Shown one piece after another: positions 44,442-57,786 of a stretch of DNA of 64,000 bases. The stretch's first letter is position 1. The number at the start of each line of letters is the position of its first letter. Origin of the DNA: Lacinutrix sp. Hel_I_90 (GTDB lineage: Bacteria; Bacteroidota; Bacteroidia; Flavobacteriales; Flavobacteriaceae). The notes beneath the pieces are model-generated. The model did not search any database, was not told the DNA's origin, and was given only the letters and a program-made list of their open reading frames with translations. A program made the position numbers and the translations under genes. The DNA lies in the NCBI RefSeq assembly GCF_000934685.1, contig NZ_JYNQ01000001.1:682001-746000 (forward strand), in the 5' to 3' direction.

Positions 44442-44699
44442 ATGAAATTACCAGTAATAAAACACCTAACACAATTTATTGAAGACAATGACGAAGATTT
44501 CCTTGTTGAGACTATTGAAACCTTGGAAGCTTTAACAGAAGTGCCTTCTTTAAAGGATGAAGAACTCGACGTTATTGGAGAACTAATCTCTAACATGTAC
44601 GGTGCCATAGAAGTCAATAAAATGATTAAGGAAGGTGCTACAAAAAAAGATGCCGTTAATAATTTTATGAAACGTGTATTAGGGGCTATTGATAAATAG
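44442..44699 (+). CDS. Small conserved Bacteroidota protein (DUF6952-like)
   Basis: This 85-aa acidic helical protein (MKLPVIKHLTQFIEDNDEDF) ends KDAVNNFMKRVLGAIDK. It resembles the small uncharacterised family DUF6952, found after peroxiredoxin-thioredoxin pairs in Flavobacteriia; I recall that association but cannot check it. It has no Cys, so it is not itself a redox protein. It may be a regulator or partner. A terminator follows. Confidence 0.75.
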   Translation: MKLPVIKHLTQFIEDNDEDFLVETIETLEALTEVPSLKDEELDVIGELISNMYGAIEVNKMIKEGATKKDAVNNFMKRVLGAIDK

Positions 44700-44730
44700 A
44701 AATTAGATAAATTAAAATATAGTTTAATAA

Positions 44731-44759
44731 AAAACCACTTCAACTGAAGTGGTTTTTTT
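44731..44759. terminator. Terminator of the peroxiredoxin operon
   Basis: AACCACTTCA and TGAAGTGGTT around a 2-base loop, with a T-run after, form a strong terminator. A second perfect 11-bp hairpin (GACCTCACCTT ... AAGGTGAGGTC, 44770-44797) lies between it and katG's end. Confidence 0.85.
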
Positions 44760-44829
44760 GTTGTTATGAGACCTCACCTTTAAAAAAAGGTGAGGTCTTC
44801 TTAATTTATTTTGAGTTACTTCTTTTGAT

Positions 44830-47043
<2,214 letters not shown>

Positions 47044-47192
47044 CTATCTGTTTCGTTATTTGTTTCCTTAAAATTAACGATTTAAATGATTAGAATAAAA
47101 TTAAATAATTGATTGTTCTAATTTTGTAATAACTTTAAACTATTAAAAGCGAAACATATATCATTTATTATTATTGCTTAGCTTTTCCCCAC

Positions 47193-47228
47193 AAAAAAAG
47201 CCACTTCAATTTGAAGTGGCTTTTTTTT
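47193..47228. terminator. Terminator after the TPR gene
   Basis: AAAAAAAGCCACTTCAA and TTGAAGTGGCTTTTTTTT form a strong stem-loop with T-runs on both strands, just past the end of the minus-strand TPR gene. The rest of the 204-bp gap to katG contains only AT-rich sequence. Confidence 0.85.
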
Positions 47229-47244
47229 ATCTTTTGAAATAGTC

Positions 47245-48486
47245 TTAAAGATCGAAATTTATTTTAATTTCTTTGGCTTTTGAAGCTTCTCCAACAGCAG
47301 AATATATATTCATGAGTGTTCTTGCGACATCGGCATCTGCCTTCCCACTACTAACGACTACCTCTAAAAAAGGAATCGCTTCTTTGTATACCGTTTGACG
47401 TTTCGCAATCAGTTCATCATAACGTTTGTTATCTGCATTAGAATTTCCCAATGCATTCATCTCTTTAACAATGGCTTTATCTTCATCTAATATTAAAACC
47501 GCTAAATTTGTTAAGGCATTAACATTTTTTGAATCTAAAGAAATCACTTTTAAATAGTATTTTTTTGCATCCTCTATTTTTCCAGAGGTTGCAGATAAAA
47601 CGCCCAGATTAAATAATAAGTCGATATTATTTGGATCTTTAGTTGTCGCTTCTTTAATTAAGCGCTCATACTCTTCGGTATTCCCTAACTTGTATTGAAT
47701 ATTCGCTTCTGTTATAATTAAATCAGAGTTATCAGGATCAATAACTCTTGCTTCTTTAATGGCAGCTAAAGCCTCTTCCGTTTTGTTTTGTTGAAGATAT
47801 ATAAAAGCGATGTTTTTTGTAATTTCAGGAACTTTTGATTCTGTTTCTCTCACACCTGGAGTAATATGAGATTTTACAGTTTTAACATATAAGTCTCTTG
47901 TTTCTTTATCCATTACTTCTTCTTCACCAGTCTCTTTATTTACCGCAAAGTATTCCATTTTAACACCTGTATACCCTATTTCTTTAAGTTTTAAATAGTG
48001 CTTTAATGCCGCATCGTAATCTTGTCCGCTAACAGCACTTACCGCAGCATAATATAAATATTCAGCATCCGTTGGAACCACCTCAAACAAATTAGCAAAG
48101 GCCATTTCTGCTTCTTTGAAATTTTTATTTGTGAATAACGTATTTGCTTTTTGAAGCAAATCATTTTCCATTAATTTTTTCAAATCGGCTACTTCACCTG
48201 CATAAGAATTGCCTGATATACTATCAAGACTTTCTACAGCTACCATTACCTCTTGTGCTGAACCAGCACCATTAGCAAAAAACGCTTTTCCTTTATTTAA
48301 ATAAAATTTAGCTTTGCTTTTATCGTCCATCGATGAAAGCATTGGCTCTAATTCTGAAACTACAGTTTTAGCTTCAGCATAATTATTATTTTTTACTGCT
48401 TTCTCAAGCACTCTTAATTCTTTGTTTTGAGCAAAAGAAAAAAGGCTTACCATTAATGCTAGTGAGAGAATTAATTGTTTTTTCAT
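47245..48486 (-). CDS. Exported TPR-repeat protein
   Basis: The 413-aa protein has a signal peptide (MKKQLILSLALMVSLFSFAQ) and several tetratricopeptide repeats (for example NIDLLFNLGVLSATSGKIED and NVNALTNLAVLILDEDKAIV). TPRs mediate protein contacts; no catalytic motif is seen. It follows gyrA by 36 bp on the same strand and shares its terminator, so they may be cotranscribed. Its partner is unknown. Confidence 0.87.
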   Translation of the reverse strand: MKKQLILSLALMVSLFSFAQNKELRVLEKAVKNNNYAEAKTVVSELEPMLSSMDDKSKAKFYLNKGKAFFANGAGSAQEVMVAVESLDSISGNSYAGEVADLKKLMENDLLQKANTLFTNKNFKEAEMAFANLFEVVPTDAEYLYYAAVSAVSGQDYDAALKHYLKLKEIGYTGVKMEYFAVNKETGEEEVMDKETRDLYVKTVKSHITPGVRETESKVPEITKNIAFIYLQQNKTEEALAAIKEARVIDPDNSDLIITEANIQYKLGNTEEYERLIKEATTKDPNNIDLLFNLGVLSATSGKIEDAKKYYLKVISLDSKNVNALTNLAVLILDEDKAIVKEMNALGNSNADNKRYDELIAKRQTVYKEAIPFLEVVVSSGKADADVARTLMNIYSAVGEASKAKEIKINFDL

Positions 48487-48522
48487 GTTAAATTATAATT
48501 TTTTGTTTTGTATGATTTATTT

Positions 48523-51063
48523 TTATTCTTCAGATTCAGAATCAAGAGTCGTGCCAGTGTCTAAATCATCAGTCTTTTCGGCACCTTCAACTCCTTCAAG
48601 ACTTTCATCGATGACCTCATCTTCATCATGCATTACTTTTGCAACAGCAGCAATAGAATCCTTTCCTTTTAAGTTAATAAGTTTAACGCCTTGTGTCGCT
48701 CTACCCATAACGCGTAAATTGGAAACAGCCATTCTAATAGCTATACCTGATTTATTGATGATCATTAAGTCATCCTCATCTGTTACATTCTTAATAGACA
48801 CTAAGTTACCTGTTTTTTCTGTAATTGAAATGGTTTTTACACCTTTTCCTCCACGATTAGTAATTCTATAGTCCTCTAAACTAGAACGTTTACCATAACC
48901 ATTCTCTGAAACAACAAGGATATCACTCTGCATATCATCTACAGCAATCATTCCAATAACCTCATCGGTTTTATCATTTTGCAAACGAATGCCTCTAACA
49001 CCGGAAGCACTACGTCCCATTGGGCGTGTTTTTGCTTCTTCAAAACGAATCGCTTTACCAGATTTTAAGGCTAACATCACTTGACTTTCACCAGTAGTTA
49101 ACTTTGCTTCTAATAAAACATCATCTTCTTTAATGGTTATTGCATTAATACCATTGGTTCTTGGACGAGAATATTGCTCTAAAGAGGTCTTTTTAACCTG
49201 ACCTTTCTTAGTCGCCATAATAACGTAGTGACTATTAATGTAGTCTTCATCTTTAAGATCCTGAGTACATATAAAAGCCATCACTTTATCGTCTTGCTCG
49301 ATATTAATCAGGTTTTGAATTGCTCTTCCCTTAGAAGTTTTACTTCCTTCTGGAATTTCATAGACCCGCATCCAGAAACATTTTCCTTTTTGTGTAAAGA
49401 ATAGCATGTATTGGTGATTTGTTCCAACAAATAAATGTTCTAGGAAATCCTCATTACGCGTTGTTGATGCTTTTTGTCCTACACCTCCTCTATTCTGCGT
49501 TTTGTATTCTGTTAAAGAGGTACGCTTAATATAACCCGCATGAGAAATAGTAATTACGACTTGTTCATCTGGAATCATGTCTTCAATACTTAGATCACCA
49601 CCTGCGTATTCAATAACTGAACGTCTATCGTCTCCATATTTATCTCTTACAACCACTAACTCTTCCTTAATAATAGCCATACGACGTTCTTTTTTGTCGA
49701 GGATATCTTTTAATTCAATTATCGTTTTCATAATTTCATCATACTCGCCTCTTAGCTTGTCTTGCTCCAGTCCTGTTAATTGACGTAGACGCATTTCAAC
49801 AATGGCTTTGGCTTGTATTTCAGAAAGTTTGAAACGTTCTATTAAATTGGCACGTGCTTCATCTGCATTTGAAGAGGCTCTAATAATTTTAATAACTTCA
49901 TCTATGTTATCTGAAGCAATAATTAAACCTTCTAAGATGTGTGCGCGTTCTTCCGCCTTACGTAATTCGTAAGTTGTTCTTCTTACCACTACTTCATGTC
50001 TATGCTCAACAAAATAATGAATGAGTTCTTTTAAGTTTAATAACTGCGGACGGCCATTAACCAGGGCAATATTATTAACACTAAATGACGATTGTAATGC
50101 CGTGTATTTATATAATTTATTAAGAACAATATTTGGAATGGCATCACGCTTTAACACATAAACAATTCGCATCCCGTTTCTATCCGATTCATCACGAATC
50201 GTAGCAATACCTTCTATTTTTTTATCATTAACCAAATCTGCAGTCTTTTTAATCATGTCTGCTTTATTGACCTGGTATGGAATTTCATTTACGATAATAC
50301 ATTCGCGCCCATTAACGTCTTCAAGAACTGTTTTAGCTCTCATAACAATACGCCCACGACCTGTATGAAAAGCTTCCTTTACACCATCATAGCCATAAAT
50401 AGTTCCTCCAGTAGGAAAATCTGGTGCTTTAATGTGCTGCATTAGCTCATCTATCTCAATATCTGTATTCTCTATATAGGCAATAGTGCCATCTACAACT
50501 TCTGTTAAGTTATGTGGTGGCATATTAGTAGCCATACCTACCGCAATTCCAGAGGCGCCATTCACTAACAACCCAGGAATACGAGTTGGTAAAACGGTTG
50601 GTTCTTCTAAAGTATCATCAAAATTTAATTTATGATCTACAGTTTCTTTGTCAATATCTGCAAGCATATCCTCAGATATTTTACGCATTCTTGCTTCTGT
50701 ATAACGCATGGCTGCTGGACTATCGCCATCTACAGAACCAAAGTTACCTTGACCATCAACTAACATATAACGTAAACTCCATTCCTGAGCCATACGTACC
50801 ATTGCATCATAAACCGAAGTATCACCGTGTGGGTGATACTTACCTAAAACCTCACCCACAATTCTTGCAGACTTTTTATGTGCGCTATTTGCTCTAACAC
50901 CCAGTTCATGCATACCGTAAAGTACACGTCTGTGAACTGGCTTTAATCCATCTCTTACGTCTGGTAAAGCACGTGACACAATGACTGACATTGAATAATC
51001 AATGTAAGCCGATTTCATTTCATCTTCAATATTGATTGGAATCAGTTTTTCTCCTTCTGCCAT
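48523..51063 (-). CDS. gyrA: DNA gyrase subunit A
   Basis: This 846-aa subunit cuts and reseals DNA in negative supercoiling. The catalytic Tyr is Y121 in [10 protein letters not shown]. The quinolone-resistance region reads [16 protein letters not shown], with Thr at the E. coli Ser83-equivalent position and Asp at the Asp87-equivalent. The C-terminal beta-pinwheel has the GyrA box QNRGGVGQK. The tail is acidic. It is divergent from clpC across 259 bp with no gene. Confidence 0.98.
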   Translation of the reverse strand: MAEGEKLIPINIEDEMKSAYIDYSMSVIVSRALPDVRDGLKPVHRRVLYGMHELGVRANSAHKKSARIVGEVLGKYHPHGDTSVYDAMVRMAQEWSLRYMLVDGQGNFGSVDGDSPAAMRYTEARMRKISEDMLADIDKETVDHKLNFDDTLEEPTVLPTRIPGLLVNGASGIAVGMATNMPPHNLTEVVDGTIAYIENTDIEIDELMQHIKAPDFPTGGTIYGYDGVKEAFHTGRGRIVMRAKTVLEDVNGRECIIVNEIPYQVNKADMIKKTADLVNDKKIEGIATIRDESDRNGMRIVYVLKRDAIPNIVLNKLYKYTALQSSFSVNNIALVNGRPQLLNLKELIHYFVEHRHEVVVRRTTYELRKAEERAHILEGLIIASDNIDEVIKIIRASSNADEARANLIERFKLSEIQAKAIVEMRLRQLTGLEQDKLRGEYDEIMKTIIELKDILDKKERRMAIIKEELVVVRDKYGDDRRSVIEYAGGDLSIEDMIPDEQVVITISHAGYIKRTSLTEYKTQNRGGVGQKASTTRNEDFLEHLFVGTNHQYMLFFTQKGKCFWMRVYEIPEGSKTSKGRAIQNLINIEQDDKVMAFICTQDLKDEDYINSHYVIMATKKGQVKKTSLEQYSRPRTNGINAITIKEDDVLLEAKLTTGESQVMLALKSGKAIRFEEAKTRPMGRSASGVRGIRLQNDKTDEVIGMIAVDDMQSDILVVSENGYGKRSSLEDYRITNRGGKGVKTISITEKTGNLVSIKNVTDEDDLMIINKSGIAIRMAVSNLRVMGRATQGVKLINLKGKDSIAAVAKVMHDEDEVIDESLEGVEGAEKTDDLDTGTTLDSESEE

Positions 51064-51322
51064 ATAAAATATTATTTAGTTTTTATAAGTATTTCAAAAC
51101 GTGCTAATATAATTATTTCTTAGTGATGGCAGGACTTTAAGCTTCATTTTTTAAAGGTATTTATTAACAATTACAGCGGTTCTCTCTTAATAAGTATCTT
51201 GTTAATTGTTTTGATTTTATAAAGTTTTTTTTGTCTATTAGCTGTAATCATAATATTTAAGGAATAGTTTTTGCGATTGATGTTATGATTTAGTAAATTT
51301 AATGTAGAAAGGAAAACAATTT

Positions 51323-53872
51323 ATGGATGATAATTTTTCACCAAGAGTTAAAGATGTTATAGCTTACAGCAAAGAGGAAGCGCTAAGGTTAGGTCACGAT
51401 TTTATTGGCACTGAACACCTAATGCTTGGTTTATTAAGAGATGGTAATGGGAAAGCAATTAATATATTAAATGCCCTAGATATTGATTTAAATCATTTAA
51501 GGCGTAAAGTTGAAATATTAAGTCCGGCAAACCCTAATGTCACTATAACCGCTAATGAAAAGAAAAACTTACACTTAACAAGACAAGCAGAACGTGCGTT
51601 AAAAACTACTTTTTTAGAAGCGAAATTATTTCAAAGTACTTCAATAAACACCGCACACTTGTTATTATGTATTTTAAGAAATGAAAACGACCCTACTACC
51701 AAGCTTTTAAATAAGCTAAAAGTCGATTATGATAACGTAAAAGAACAATTTAAGTCTATGATTACAAACGACGATAATTACATAGAGCCTAAAGCGGAAT
51801 CATTTCAAGATGATGATTCTCAAGCTAATGAAGGCAACGAGTCCAAAGACATTTTTAATACGCCCACTGGAAAAGGCAATAAGAAGTCTAAAACACCAGT
51901 TTTAGATAACTTTGGGCGCGATTTAACGGCCATGGCAGAGGAAGGGAAACTAGATCCTGTGGTTGGGCGTGACAAGGAAATTGAGCGCGTGTCTCAAATT
52001 CTATCCCGTAGAAAGAAAAATAACCCCTTATTAATTGGTGAACCAGGAGTAGGTAAATCGGCAATAGCCGAAGGCTTAGCGAACCGAATCGTGAAACGTA
52101 AGGTTTCACGTATCTTATTCAATAAACGTGTCGTAACCCTAGATTTAGCTAGCCTCGTGGCAGGAACCAAGTACCGCGGACAGTTTGAAGAGCGTATGAA
52201 GGCAGTTATGAACGAACTAGAAAAGAATGACGATGTGATTCTCTTTATAGATGAAATTCATACTATTGTTGGTGCTGGTGGTGCCACAGGAAGTTTAGAT
52301 GCCTCAAACATGTTTAAACCGGCATTAGCCAGAGGTGAAATACAATGTGTAGGCGCAACAACACTTGATGAGTACAGACAGTACATAGAAAAAGATGGTG
52401 CTTTAGAGCGTCGTTTTCAAAAAGTAATTGTAGAGCCAACATCGGTTGATGAAACGATAGAAATATTAAATAATATAAAAAGCAAATACGAAGAACATCA
52501 CAATGTGTCTTATACTGACGAAGCGATCGAAGCGTGCGTAAAGCTAACCAATCGTTACATGACAGAGCGTTTTCTTCCAGACAAAGCTATTGATGCTTTA
52601 GATGAAGCAGGGTCACGTGTTCACATTACTAATATTGATGTGCCAAAACAAATCATAGAATTAGAAAAGAAGCTTGAAGACGTAAAAACAACCAAAAATT
52701 CTGTGGTTAAAAAACAGAAATATGAGGAAGCTGCGCGTTTAAGAGATGATGAAAAACGTTTAGAAAAAGAACTAGCCATCGCCCAAGAAAAATGGGAAGA
52801 AGACACAAAGTTGCATAAAGTAACCGTTACAGAAGACAATGTTGCCGATGTTGTTTCTATGATGACCGGTGTTCCTGTTAATCGTATTGCACAGACCGAA
52901 AGCAACAAACTAGCTAAACTACCAGAACTTATTAAAGGAAAAGTAATTGGTCAAGATGAAGCCGTTGCTAAAGTGGTAAAAGCCATTCAGCGTAATCGTG
53001 CGGGACTTAAAGATCCTAACAAGCCAATCGGGTCGTTTATCTTTTTAGGGCAAACAGGTGTTGGTAAAACGCAGTTAGCCAAAGTACTGTCTCGTGAATT
53101 ATTTGATAGTGAAGATTCGCTTATTCGTATAGACATGAGTGAATACATGGAGAAATTTGCTATTTCCCGTTTAGTTGGTGCCCCTCCAGGATACGTTGGC
53201 TATGAAGAAGGCGGACAATTGACAGAGAAAATAAGACGCAAGCCCTATGCCGTAGTCCTTCTAGATGAAATTGAAAAAGCGCATCCCGATGTATTCAATA
53301 TGCTACTACAAGTTTTAGATGATGGTTATTTAACGGACTCTTTAGGTAGAAAAATTGATTTTAGAAATACCATTATTATAATGACTTCTAATATTGGTGC
53401 CAGGAGACTAAAAGATTTTGGAACCGGAATGGGCTTTGGTACTGCCTCGCAAAAATCGCAAGAAGACGCGAATGCCCGTGCAGTGATTCAAAATGCATTG
53501 AAAAAATCTTTTGCACCAGAATTTTTAAACAGAATTGATGACGTTGTTGTTTTTAATAGCTTAGAAAAAGAAGACATTAACAAGATCATAGATATTGAGT
53601 TAGACAAATTATTAGAGCGTATTTCAGGTTTAGGCTACACTCTTAAATTAACGAAAGCTGCAAAAGATTATATTGCAGAAAAAGGTTTCGATAAGCAGTA
53701 TGGTGCACGCCCTTTAAAAAGAGCAATTCAAAAATATGTTGAAGATGCTTTAGCAGAAGAAATTATAAATGCTCAAGTTAGTGATGGTGATGTTATTAAA
53801 ATGGATTTAGACAAGAACAGTGATGAAATAAAAATTACTATTGAAAAGGCTGAAAAGCCAGCAGAATCGTAA
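51323..53872 (+). CDS. clpC: ClpC-type AAA+ unfoldase
   Basis: The 849-aa Hsp100 protein delivers substrates to ClpP. It has two Clp N repeats (1-145; [20 protein letters not shown]). AAA1 shows [13 protein letters not shown] and [14 protein letters not shown] segment ([19 protein letters not shown]) marks ClpC rather than ClpB. AAA2 shows [12 protein letters not shown] and [16 protein letters not shown]. It has its own terminator. The gap upstream (51064-51322, shared with gyrA) carries promoters, not seen precisely. Confidence 0.96.
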   Translation: MDDNFSPRVKDVIAYSKEEALRLGHDFIGTEHLMLGLLRDGNGKAINILNALDIDLNHLRRKVEILSPANPNVTITANEKKNLHLTRQAERALKTTFLEAKLFQSTSINTAHLLLCILRNENDPTTKLLNKLKVDYDNVKEQFKSMITNDDNYIEPKAESFQDDDSQANEGNESKDIFNTPTGKGNKKSKTPVLDNFGRDLTAMAEEGKLDPVVGRDKEIERVSQILSRRKKNNPLLIGEPGVGKSAIAEGLANRIVKRKVSRILFNKRVVTLDLASLVAGTKYRGQFEERMKAVMNELEKNDDVILFIDEIHTIVGAGGATGSLDASNMFKPALARGEIQCVGATTLDEYRQYIEKDGALERRFQKVIVEPTSVDETIEILNNIKSKYEEHHNVSYTDEAIEACVKLTNRYMTERFLPDKAIDALDEAGSRVHITNIDVPKQIIELEKKLEDVKTTKNSVVKKQKYEEAARLRDDEKRLEKELAIAQEKWEEDTKLHKVTVTEDNVADVVSMMTGVPVNRIAQTESNKLAKLPELIKGKVIGQDEAVAKVVKAIQRNRAGLKDPNKPIGSFIFLGQTGVGKTQLAKVLSRELFDSEDSLIRIDMSEYMEKFAISRLVGAPPGYVGYEEGGQLTEKIRRKPYAVVLLDEIEKAHPDVFNMLLQVLDDGYLTDSLGRKIDFRNTIIIMTSNIGARRLKDFGTGMGFGTASQKSQEDANARAVIQNALKKSFAPEFLNRIDDVVVFNSLEKEDINKIIDIELDKLLERISGLGYTLKLTKAAKDYIAEKGFDKQYGARPLKRAIQKYVEDALAEEIINAQVSDGDVIKMDLDKNSDEIKITIEKAEKPAES

Positions 53873-53892
53873 TTAATAAAACACATCGTTTT

Positions 53893-53930
53893 AAAAAGCT
53901 TCATTATATTTACATAGTGAAGCTTTTTTT
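53893..53930 (+). terminator. Terminator of clpC
   Basis: AAAAAGCTTCATTAT pairs with ATAGTGAAGCTTTTTTT around ATTTAC and ends in a T-run just after the clpC stop. Confidence 0.8.
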
Positions 53931-53982
53931 ATGCTCCAAAACAACAGCAATGAAAAAAATCTATAGTCAAATAATAAATTAA

Positions 53983-54390
53983 ATGTCCATGTCTAAAACC
54001 CGTAAAATCTGGTTAGGTATTCTCACCTTCCTCCCTATGCTCTTTCTTATCGCTTATTTTATTTTTTTCTTTGCTTTTTTATTTAGTACATTTCAAAATG
54101 CAGAAAATCATGACGCCGTATTTCCTGAGGCTTTTATGAGCAGTTTTGCAATACTTTTTATACTTATAATGTTAAGTAGTTTGCTCTCTATTGGGTTGCT
54201 TATCTATTATATTGTTCATGCCAATAATAATGCAGAAAATGACAGTAACAAAAAATTAATGTGGACTCTGGTTCTAATCTTCACCTCTGGCATTGGATCA
54301 ATCGTTTATTATTTTGTAGAAATTCTTCCACTGAAACCAATGAAAGACAAAGTAAAAACTAGCACAGCTCATGATCTCACAGCATTATAA
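53983..54390 (+). CDS. Small membrane protein (135 aa)
   Basis: The 135-aa protein has three predicted membrane helices (about 12-36, 50-74 and 90-112; TRKIWLGILTFLPMLFLIAY). No family is certain; such small proteins of three or four helices are common next to stress genes in Bacteroidota. A terminator lies between it and clpC, so it has its own transcript. Confidence 0.65.
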   Translation: MSMSKTRKIWLGILTFLPMLFLIAYFIFFFAFLFSTFQNAENHDAVFPEAFMSSFAILFILIMLSSLLSIGLLIYYIVHANNNAENDSNKKLMWTLVLIFTSGIGSIVYYFVEILPLKPMKDKVKTSTAHDLTAL

Positions 54391-54537
54391 GGTGGGGTAT
54401 TAAATTTAGAGTGTATAGCTTTACGCATTACCTATTCCTTAAACCTATAAAATAGCTAAAAAAGCATCTTTTGGCAGGTGATTTTTACCTATTGTCTAAA
54501 ACTAATACATCTGTTATGTCGCTCTCGTTTTTAATTC

Positions 54538-54545
54538 TAATTTTG
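54538..54545 (+). promoter_or_regulatory. Candidate -7 element for the STAS-like gene
   Basis: TAATTTTG fits TAnnTTTG and lies about 20 bp before the start codon at 54565. No -33 box is clear. Confidence 0.4.
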
Positions 54546-54564
54546 TAGTCCAAATTGGAGTTAA

Positions 54565-54930
54565 ATGATAGCAGACTTAAAGTTTTGTAAAATTGGATTT
54601 TTTGATGATTATGTAATCTGTAACGTTAATGAAGGTGTTACTTTATGTACCAAAAAAAATAAGGAGATTACAGTCTTTTTATTAAATCATTTTCAAAACA
54701 AACCGTTTGTATACATTACCGAACGCATTCATTCTTATTCAGTAGACCCCTCAATTTATAGTCACTCTTCTAAAGTTGAAACGCTTAAAGGCTTTGCGGT
54801 TGTTGCTTTTAATTATTTTGCTGCTAGCAGTGCTGATTATGAAAAAAACTTCTTAGAAAAACCATTTGAAATTTTTAATGAAACTATTGCCGCAGAACAT
54901 TGGGCTAAAAATTTATTAAAAACCGTTTAA
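54565..54930 (+). CDS. Hypothetical protein, possibly STAS/SpoIIAA-like
   Basis: This 121-aa soluble protein has no confident family. The alternation of strands and helices (FFDDYVICNVNEG, then KPFVYITERIHSYSVDPSIY) is like the STAS-related SpoIIAA-like fold common in Bacteroidota. It overlaps the end of hutH on the other strand by 4 bp. Confidence 0.65.
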   Translation: MIADLKFCKIGFFDDYVICNVNEGVTLCTKKNKEITVFLLNHFQNKPFVYITERIHSYSVDPSIYSHSSKVETLKGFAVVAFNYFAASSADYEKNFLEKPFEIFNETIAAEHWAKNLLKTV

Positions 54931-56438
54931 TCTAAGAGCTCTTTAATGTCTATATTAAGTTGCTGAATGAATTCAATAGACGCTTGTATGTCATCATGAA
55001 GCACTTCATCTTCTTCAATAAAAGGAACGTCTACTCTATAGGCTTTTATGAACTGTTCTATAAATACTGACGATTTTAAGGGCGCTCTAAAAGCCAAAGC
55101 TTGTGATGCGTTAAGTAATTCTATAGCTAAAATACGTTCCACATTATGTATTAAAGTATGGGCTTGTGTTGCGGCGTTTGCTCCCATACTTACGTGATCT
55201 TCTTGACCATTACTAGATACAATACTATCAACACTCGCTGGTGTCGCCAATTGCTTATTAGCACTCACAATACTGGCTGCAGTATATTGCGGAATCATAA
55301 GCCCAGAATTCAATCCTGGATTATTAACCAGAAAAGCAGGCAAGCCTCTTAATCCAGAGACTAGTTGGAATACACGACGCTCAGAAATATTACCCAATTC
55401 GGCCATAGCAATTTTTAAATAATCTAAGGCTAATGCTAAGGGTTGACCATGGAAGTTTCCACCAGAGATAATTTCATCGTCTTTTGAAAAAATATTAGGA
55501 TTATCGGTTACCGAATTAATTTCAGTTTTAAAGGTCTTTAACACAAAATTCAAGGTGTCCTTTGTGGCACCATGTACTTGCGGAATACAACGAAAAGAAT
55601 ACGGATCTTGAACGTGTTGTTTTTCTTGAGTAATTAATTCGCTGCCTTCTAAAAACTCACGCACTCTAGAGGCTGTTTTTAGTTGTCCGTTGTGTGGTCG
55701 CACCAAATGTACTAATTCATTAAAGGGTTCTATTCTGCCATCAAAAGCATCAATAGAAACACTCCCTATCAAATCTGCCAAATAAGACAGTTTAAATGAT
55801 TTTAATAACAAGTGAATACCATAAGCACTCATAAATTGTGTGCCATTCAATAAGGCTAATCCTTCTTTAGATTGTAATTGAATAGGAGACCAGTTGAATT
55901 GTTTTAGCACGTCTTCCGCAGGCAAAACCGCGCCCTTATAATTTACTTTTCCTTTACCAATTAAAGGCAATGATAAATGCGCTAAAGGTGCTAAATCTCC
56001 AGAGGCTCCAAGTGAACCTTGTGTATAAATCACAGGTAGAATATCATGATTGTAAAAATCGATTAAACGTTCTACCGTTGCTAACTGACTTCCAGAGTGT
56101 CCATAATTAAGCGATTGTATCTTTAAAAGTAACATGAGCTTCACAATCTCTTGCGGCACTTGATCTCCTGTGCCACAAGCGTGAGACATGACTAAGTTTT
56201 CCTGAAGTTTTGTTAAATTTTCCTTGGAAATTTTGACATTATATAAAGACCCAAAACCTGTATTAATGCCATAAATTGGCTTGGTTTCGACTTTTAATTT
56301 TTCATCTAAATAAGCGCAACAAGTGATAATACGTTCTTTCGCGTCTTCAGATAATTGTAACTGCTTTTGCTCAGTTATTATAGCATGAACAGTAGCCAAT
56401 TCTAAAACTTCAGAAGATATATAATGTGTAGTATTCAT
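54927..56438 (-). CDS. hutH: Histidine ammonia-lyase
   Basis: The 503-aa enzyme removes ammonia from histidine to give urocanate, the first step of histidine breakdown. Its self-made MIO cofactor comes from A145-S146-G147 in GSLGASGDLAPLAH. IYGINTGFGS near residue 55 and ISGGNFHGQP are also present. The other hut genes are not in the window. It has normal length and a clear start at 56438. Confidence 0.95.
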   Translation of the reverse strand: MNTTHYISSEVLELATVHAIITEQKQLQLSEDAKERIITCCAYLDEKLKVETKPIYGINTGFGSLYNVKISKENLTKLQENLVMSHACGTGDQVPQEIVKLMLLLKIQSLNYGHSGSQLATVERLIDFYNHDILPVIYTQGSLGASGDLAPLAHLSLPLIGKGKVNYKGAVLPAEDVLKQFNWSPIQLQSKEGLALLNGTQFMSAYGIHLLLKSFKLSYLADLIGSVSIDAFDGRIEPFNELVHLVRPHNGQLKTASRVREFLEGSELITQEKQHVQDPYSFRCIPQVHGATKDTLNFVLKTFKTEINSVTDNPNIFSKDDEIISGGNFHGQPLALALDYLKIAMAELGNISERRVFQLVSGLRGLPAFLVNNPGLNSGLMIPQYTAASIVSANKQLATPASVDSIVSSNGQEDHVSMGANAATQAHTLIHNVERILAIELLNASQALAFRAPLKSSVFIEQFIKAYRVDVPFIEEDEVLHDDIQASIEFIQQLNIDIKELLD

Positions 56439-56537
56439 AAATCAATTTATACAGCCTCAAAAGTCAACATTCGTAAATTGATATGCAAGAAATATTAATA
56501 ATTTATGAAAATCATAATAAATATAATTATAAACGAT

Positions 56538-56545
56538 TATTTTTG
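56538..56545 (+). promoter_or_regulatory. Candidate -7 element for the TlpA-like gene
   Basis: TATTTTTG fits TAnnTTTG and is 24 bp before the ATG at 56569, between divergent hutH and this gene. Confidence 0.4.
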
Positions 56546-56568
56546 AACAAACCAAAAATTTTTAATTG

Positions 56569-57621
56569 ATGAAAAAACTATTAATATGCCTAGCTGCTTT
56601 AGCTATAGTAGCATGTGAAGAAGCCCCTAAAGATTATGTCACTTTATCTGGAAAAATAACAGATAAAAACAGTGATTCTATAGTTTTAAGAACACAAACC
56701 TATTCTAAAACAATACCGGTAAATGAAGATGGTACTTTTAAAGATACATTAAAGGTAGACGCTGGGATGTATAATTTTTATGATGGTGGAGAAAGCACAA
56801 ATTTATATTTAAAGAATGGCTATGACTTGACGATGACTCTAGACACCAAAGCATTTGATGAAAGTATTACCTATGAAGGTTTAGGCGCTGAAACGAATAA
56901 CTATCTAGTAAAAAAGGCTTTAATGGAAGAAACACTGTATCCTCCAGGACTTTGGGATTTTGAAGAAGACGCCTTTAAATCGGCTACTTCAGAAATACAC
57001 AGCAAATTAACCGTGTTTTTAGACAACAACAAAACTATCGACTCTACATTGTTTTCTCTAGAGAAGAAAAATTTAGACGCTTTTAAAGAGGGCATTTTTA
57101 ATGCCTATAAGCGAAATAAAGCGGCTGCTGAAGCGAGAGCTGCGCAATTTGCCGATTTTATTGGTCAACCTGCACCAACTTTTGAGAACTATGAAAATGC
57201 AAAAGGAGGCACAACCTCTTTGTCAGATTTAAAAGGGAAATACGTCTATGTAGATGTTTGGGCAACCTGGTGTGGTCCTTGTATTAGAGAAATACCTGCT
57301 TTAAAAGAAGTTGAAAAAGAATTTCATGATAAAAACATTGCGTTTGTAAGTCTGTCTGTCGATGATGGAAGAGGTTATAAAGACCGTGACGCTGCTGCTG
57401 CAAAAGAAGGTTGGAAAACCATGATTAAGGAAAAAGACTTAGGTGGTATCCAGGTTATATCAGACAAAGGTTGGCAATCAGACTTTGTTCAAGAATTTAA
57501 GATACAAGGCATTCCGCGTTTCATATTAATTGATCCAGCAGGAAATGTTGTAGATGCTGATGCACCAAGACCTTCTAGTCCTAAATTAAGAGACGTATTA
57601 AATGGTTTAGAAAATATTTAA
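56569..57621 (+). CDS. TlpA-like thioredoxin lipoprotein
   Basis: The 350-aa lipoprotein has a signal peptide ending in the lipobox AIVAC (MKKLLICLAALAIVACEEAP). The N-terminal ~115 residues look like DUF4369 (beta strands, VTLSGKITDKNSDSIVL). The C-terminal ~150 form a TlpA/AhpC-TSA thioredoxin domain with WATWCGPCIREIPAL and the cis-Pro in IQGIPRFIL. It is expected to reduce disulfides in the periplasm. The ATG at 56569 is preferred over a TTG one codon upstream. Confidence 0.9.
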   Translation: MKKLLICLAALAIVACEEAPKDYVTLSGKITDKNSDSIVLRTQTYSKTIPVNEDGTFKDTLKVDAGMYNFYDGGESTNLYLKNGYDLTMTLDTKAFDESITYEGLGAETNNYLVKKALMEETLYPPGLWDFEEDAFKSATSEIHSKLTVFLDNNKTIDSTLFSLEKKNLDAFKEGIFNAYKRNKAAAEARAAQFADFIGQPAPTFENYENAKGGTTSLSDLKGKYVYVDVWATWCGPCIREIPALKEVEKEFHDKNIAFVSLSVDDGRGYKDRDAAAAKEGWKTMIKEKDLGGIQVISDKGWQSDFVQEFKIQGIPRFILIDPAGNVVDADAPRPSSPKLRDVLNGLENI

Positions 57622-57641
57622 TCTTCCATCTCTTATCATTT

Positions 57642-57780
57642 AAAAGAGGCTTTCTAAAAAGACGAGTTCATTGTCATATTGAGCCTGTCGAAATATTTTA
57701 ACCTACTGGTAATCAATATTAGTTTCGACAAGCTCAACCTGACAAAGTAAATTTAAAAGTCTTTTTAGACAGCCTCTTTT
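57642..57780. repeat. Nested inverted repeats: terminator stem holding a dispersed palindrome
   Basis: Outer arms AAAAGAGGCTTTCTAAAAAG (57642-57663) and TTTTTAGACAGCCTCTTTT (57759-57780) match at 21 of 22 positions. They look like one terminator between convergent genes. Inside lies an inverted repeat, arms 57671-57693 (TTGTCATATTGAGCCTGTCG) and 57724-57746 (TTTCGACAAGCTCAACCTGA), 20 of 23 matched, of the dispersed family. Confidence 0.8.
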
Positions 57781-57786
57781 TTATGA

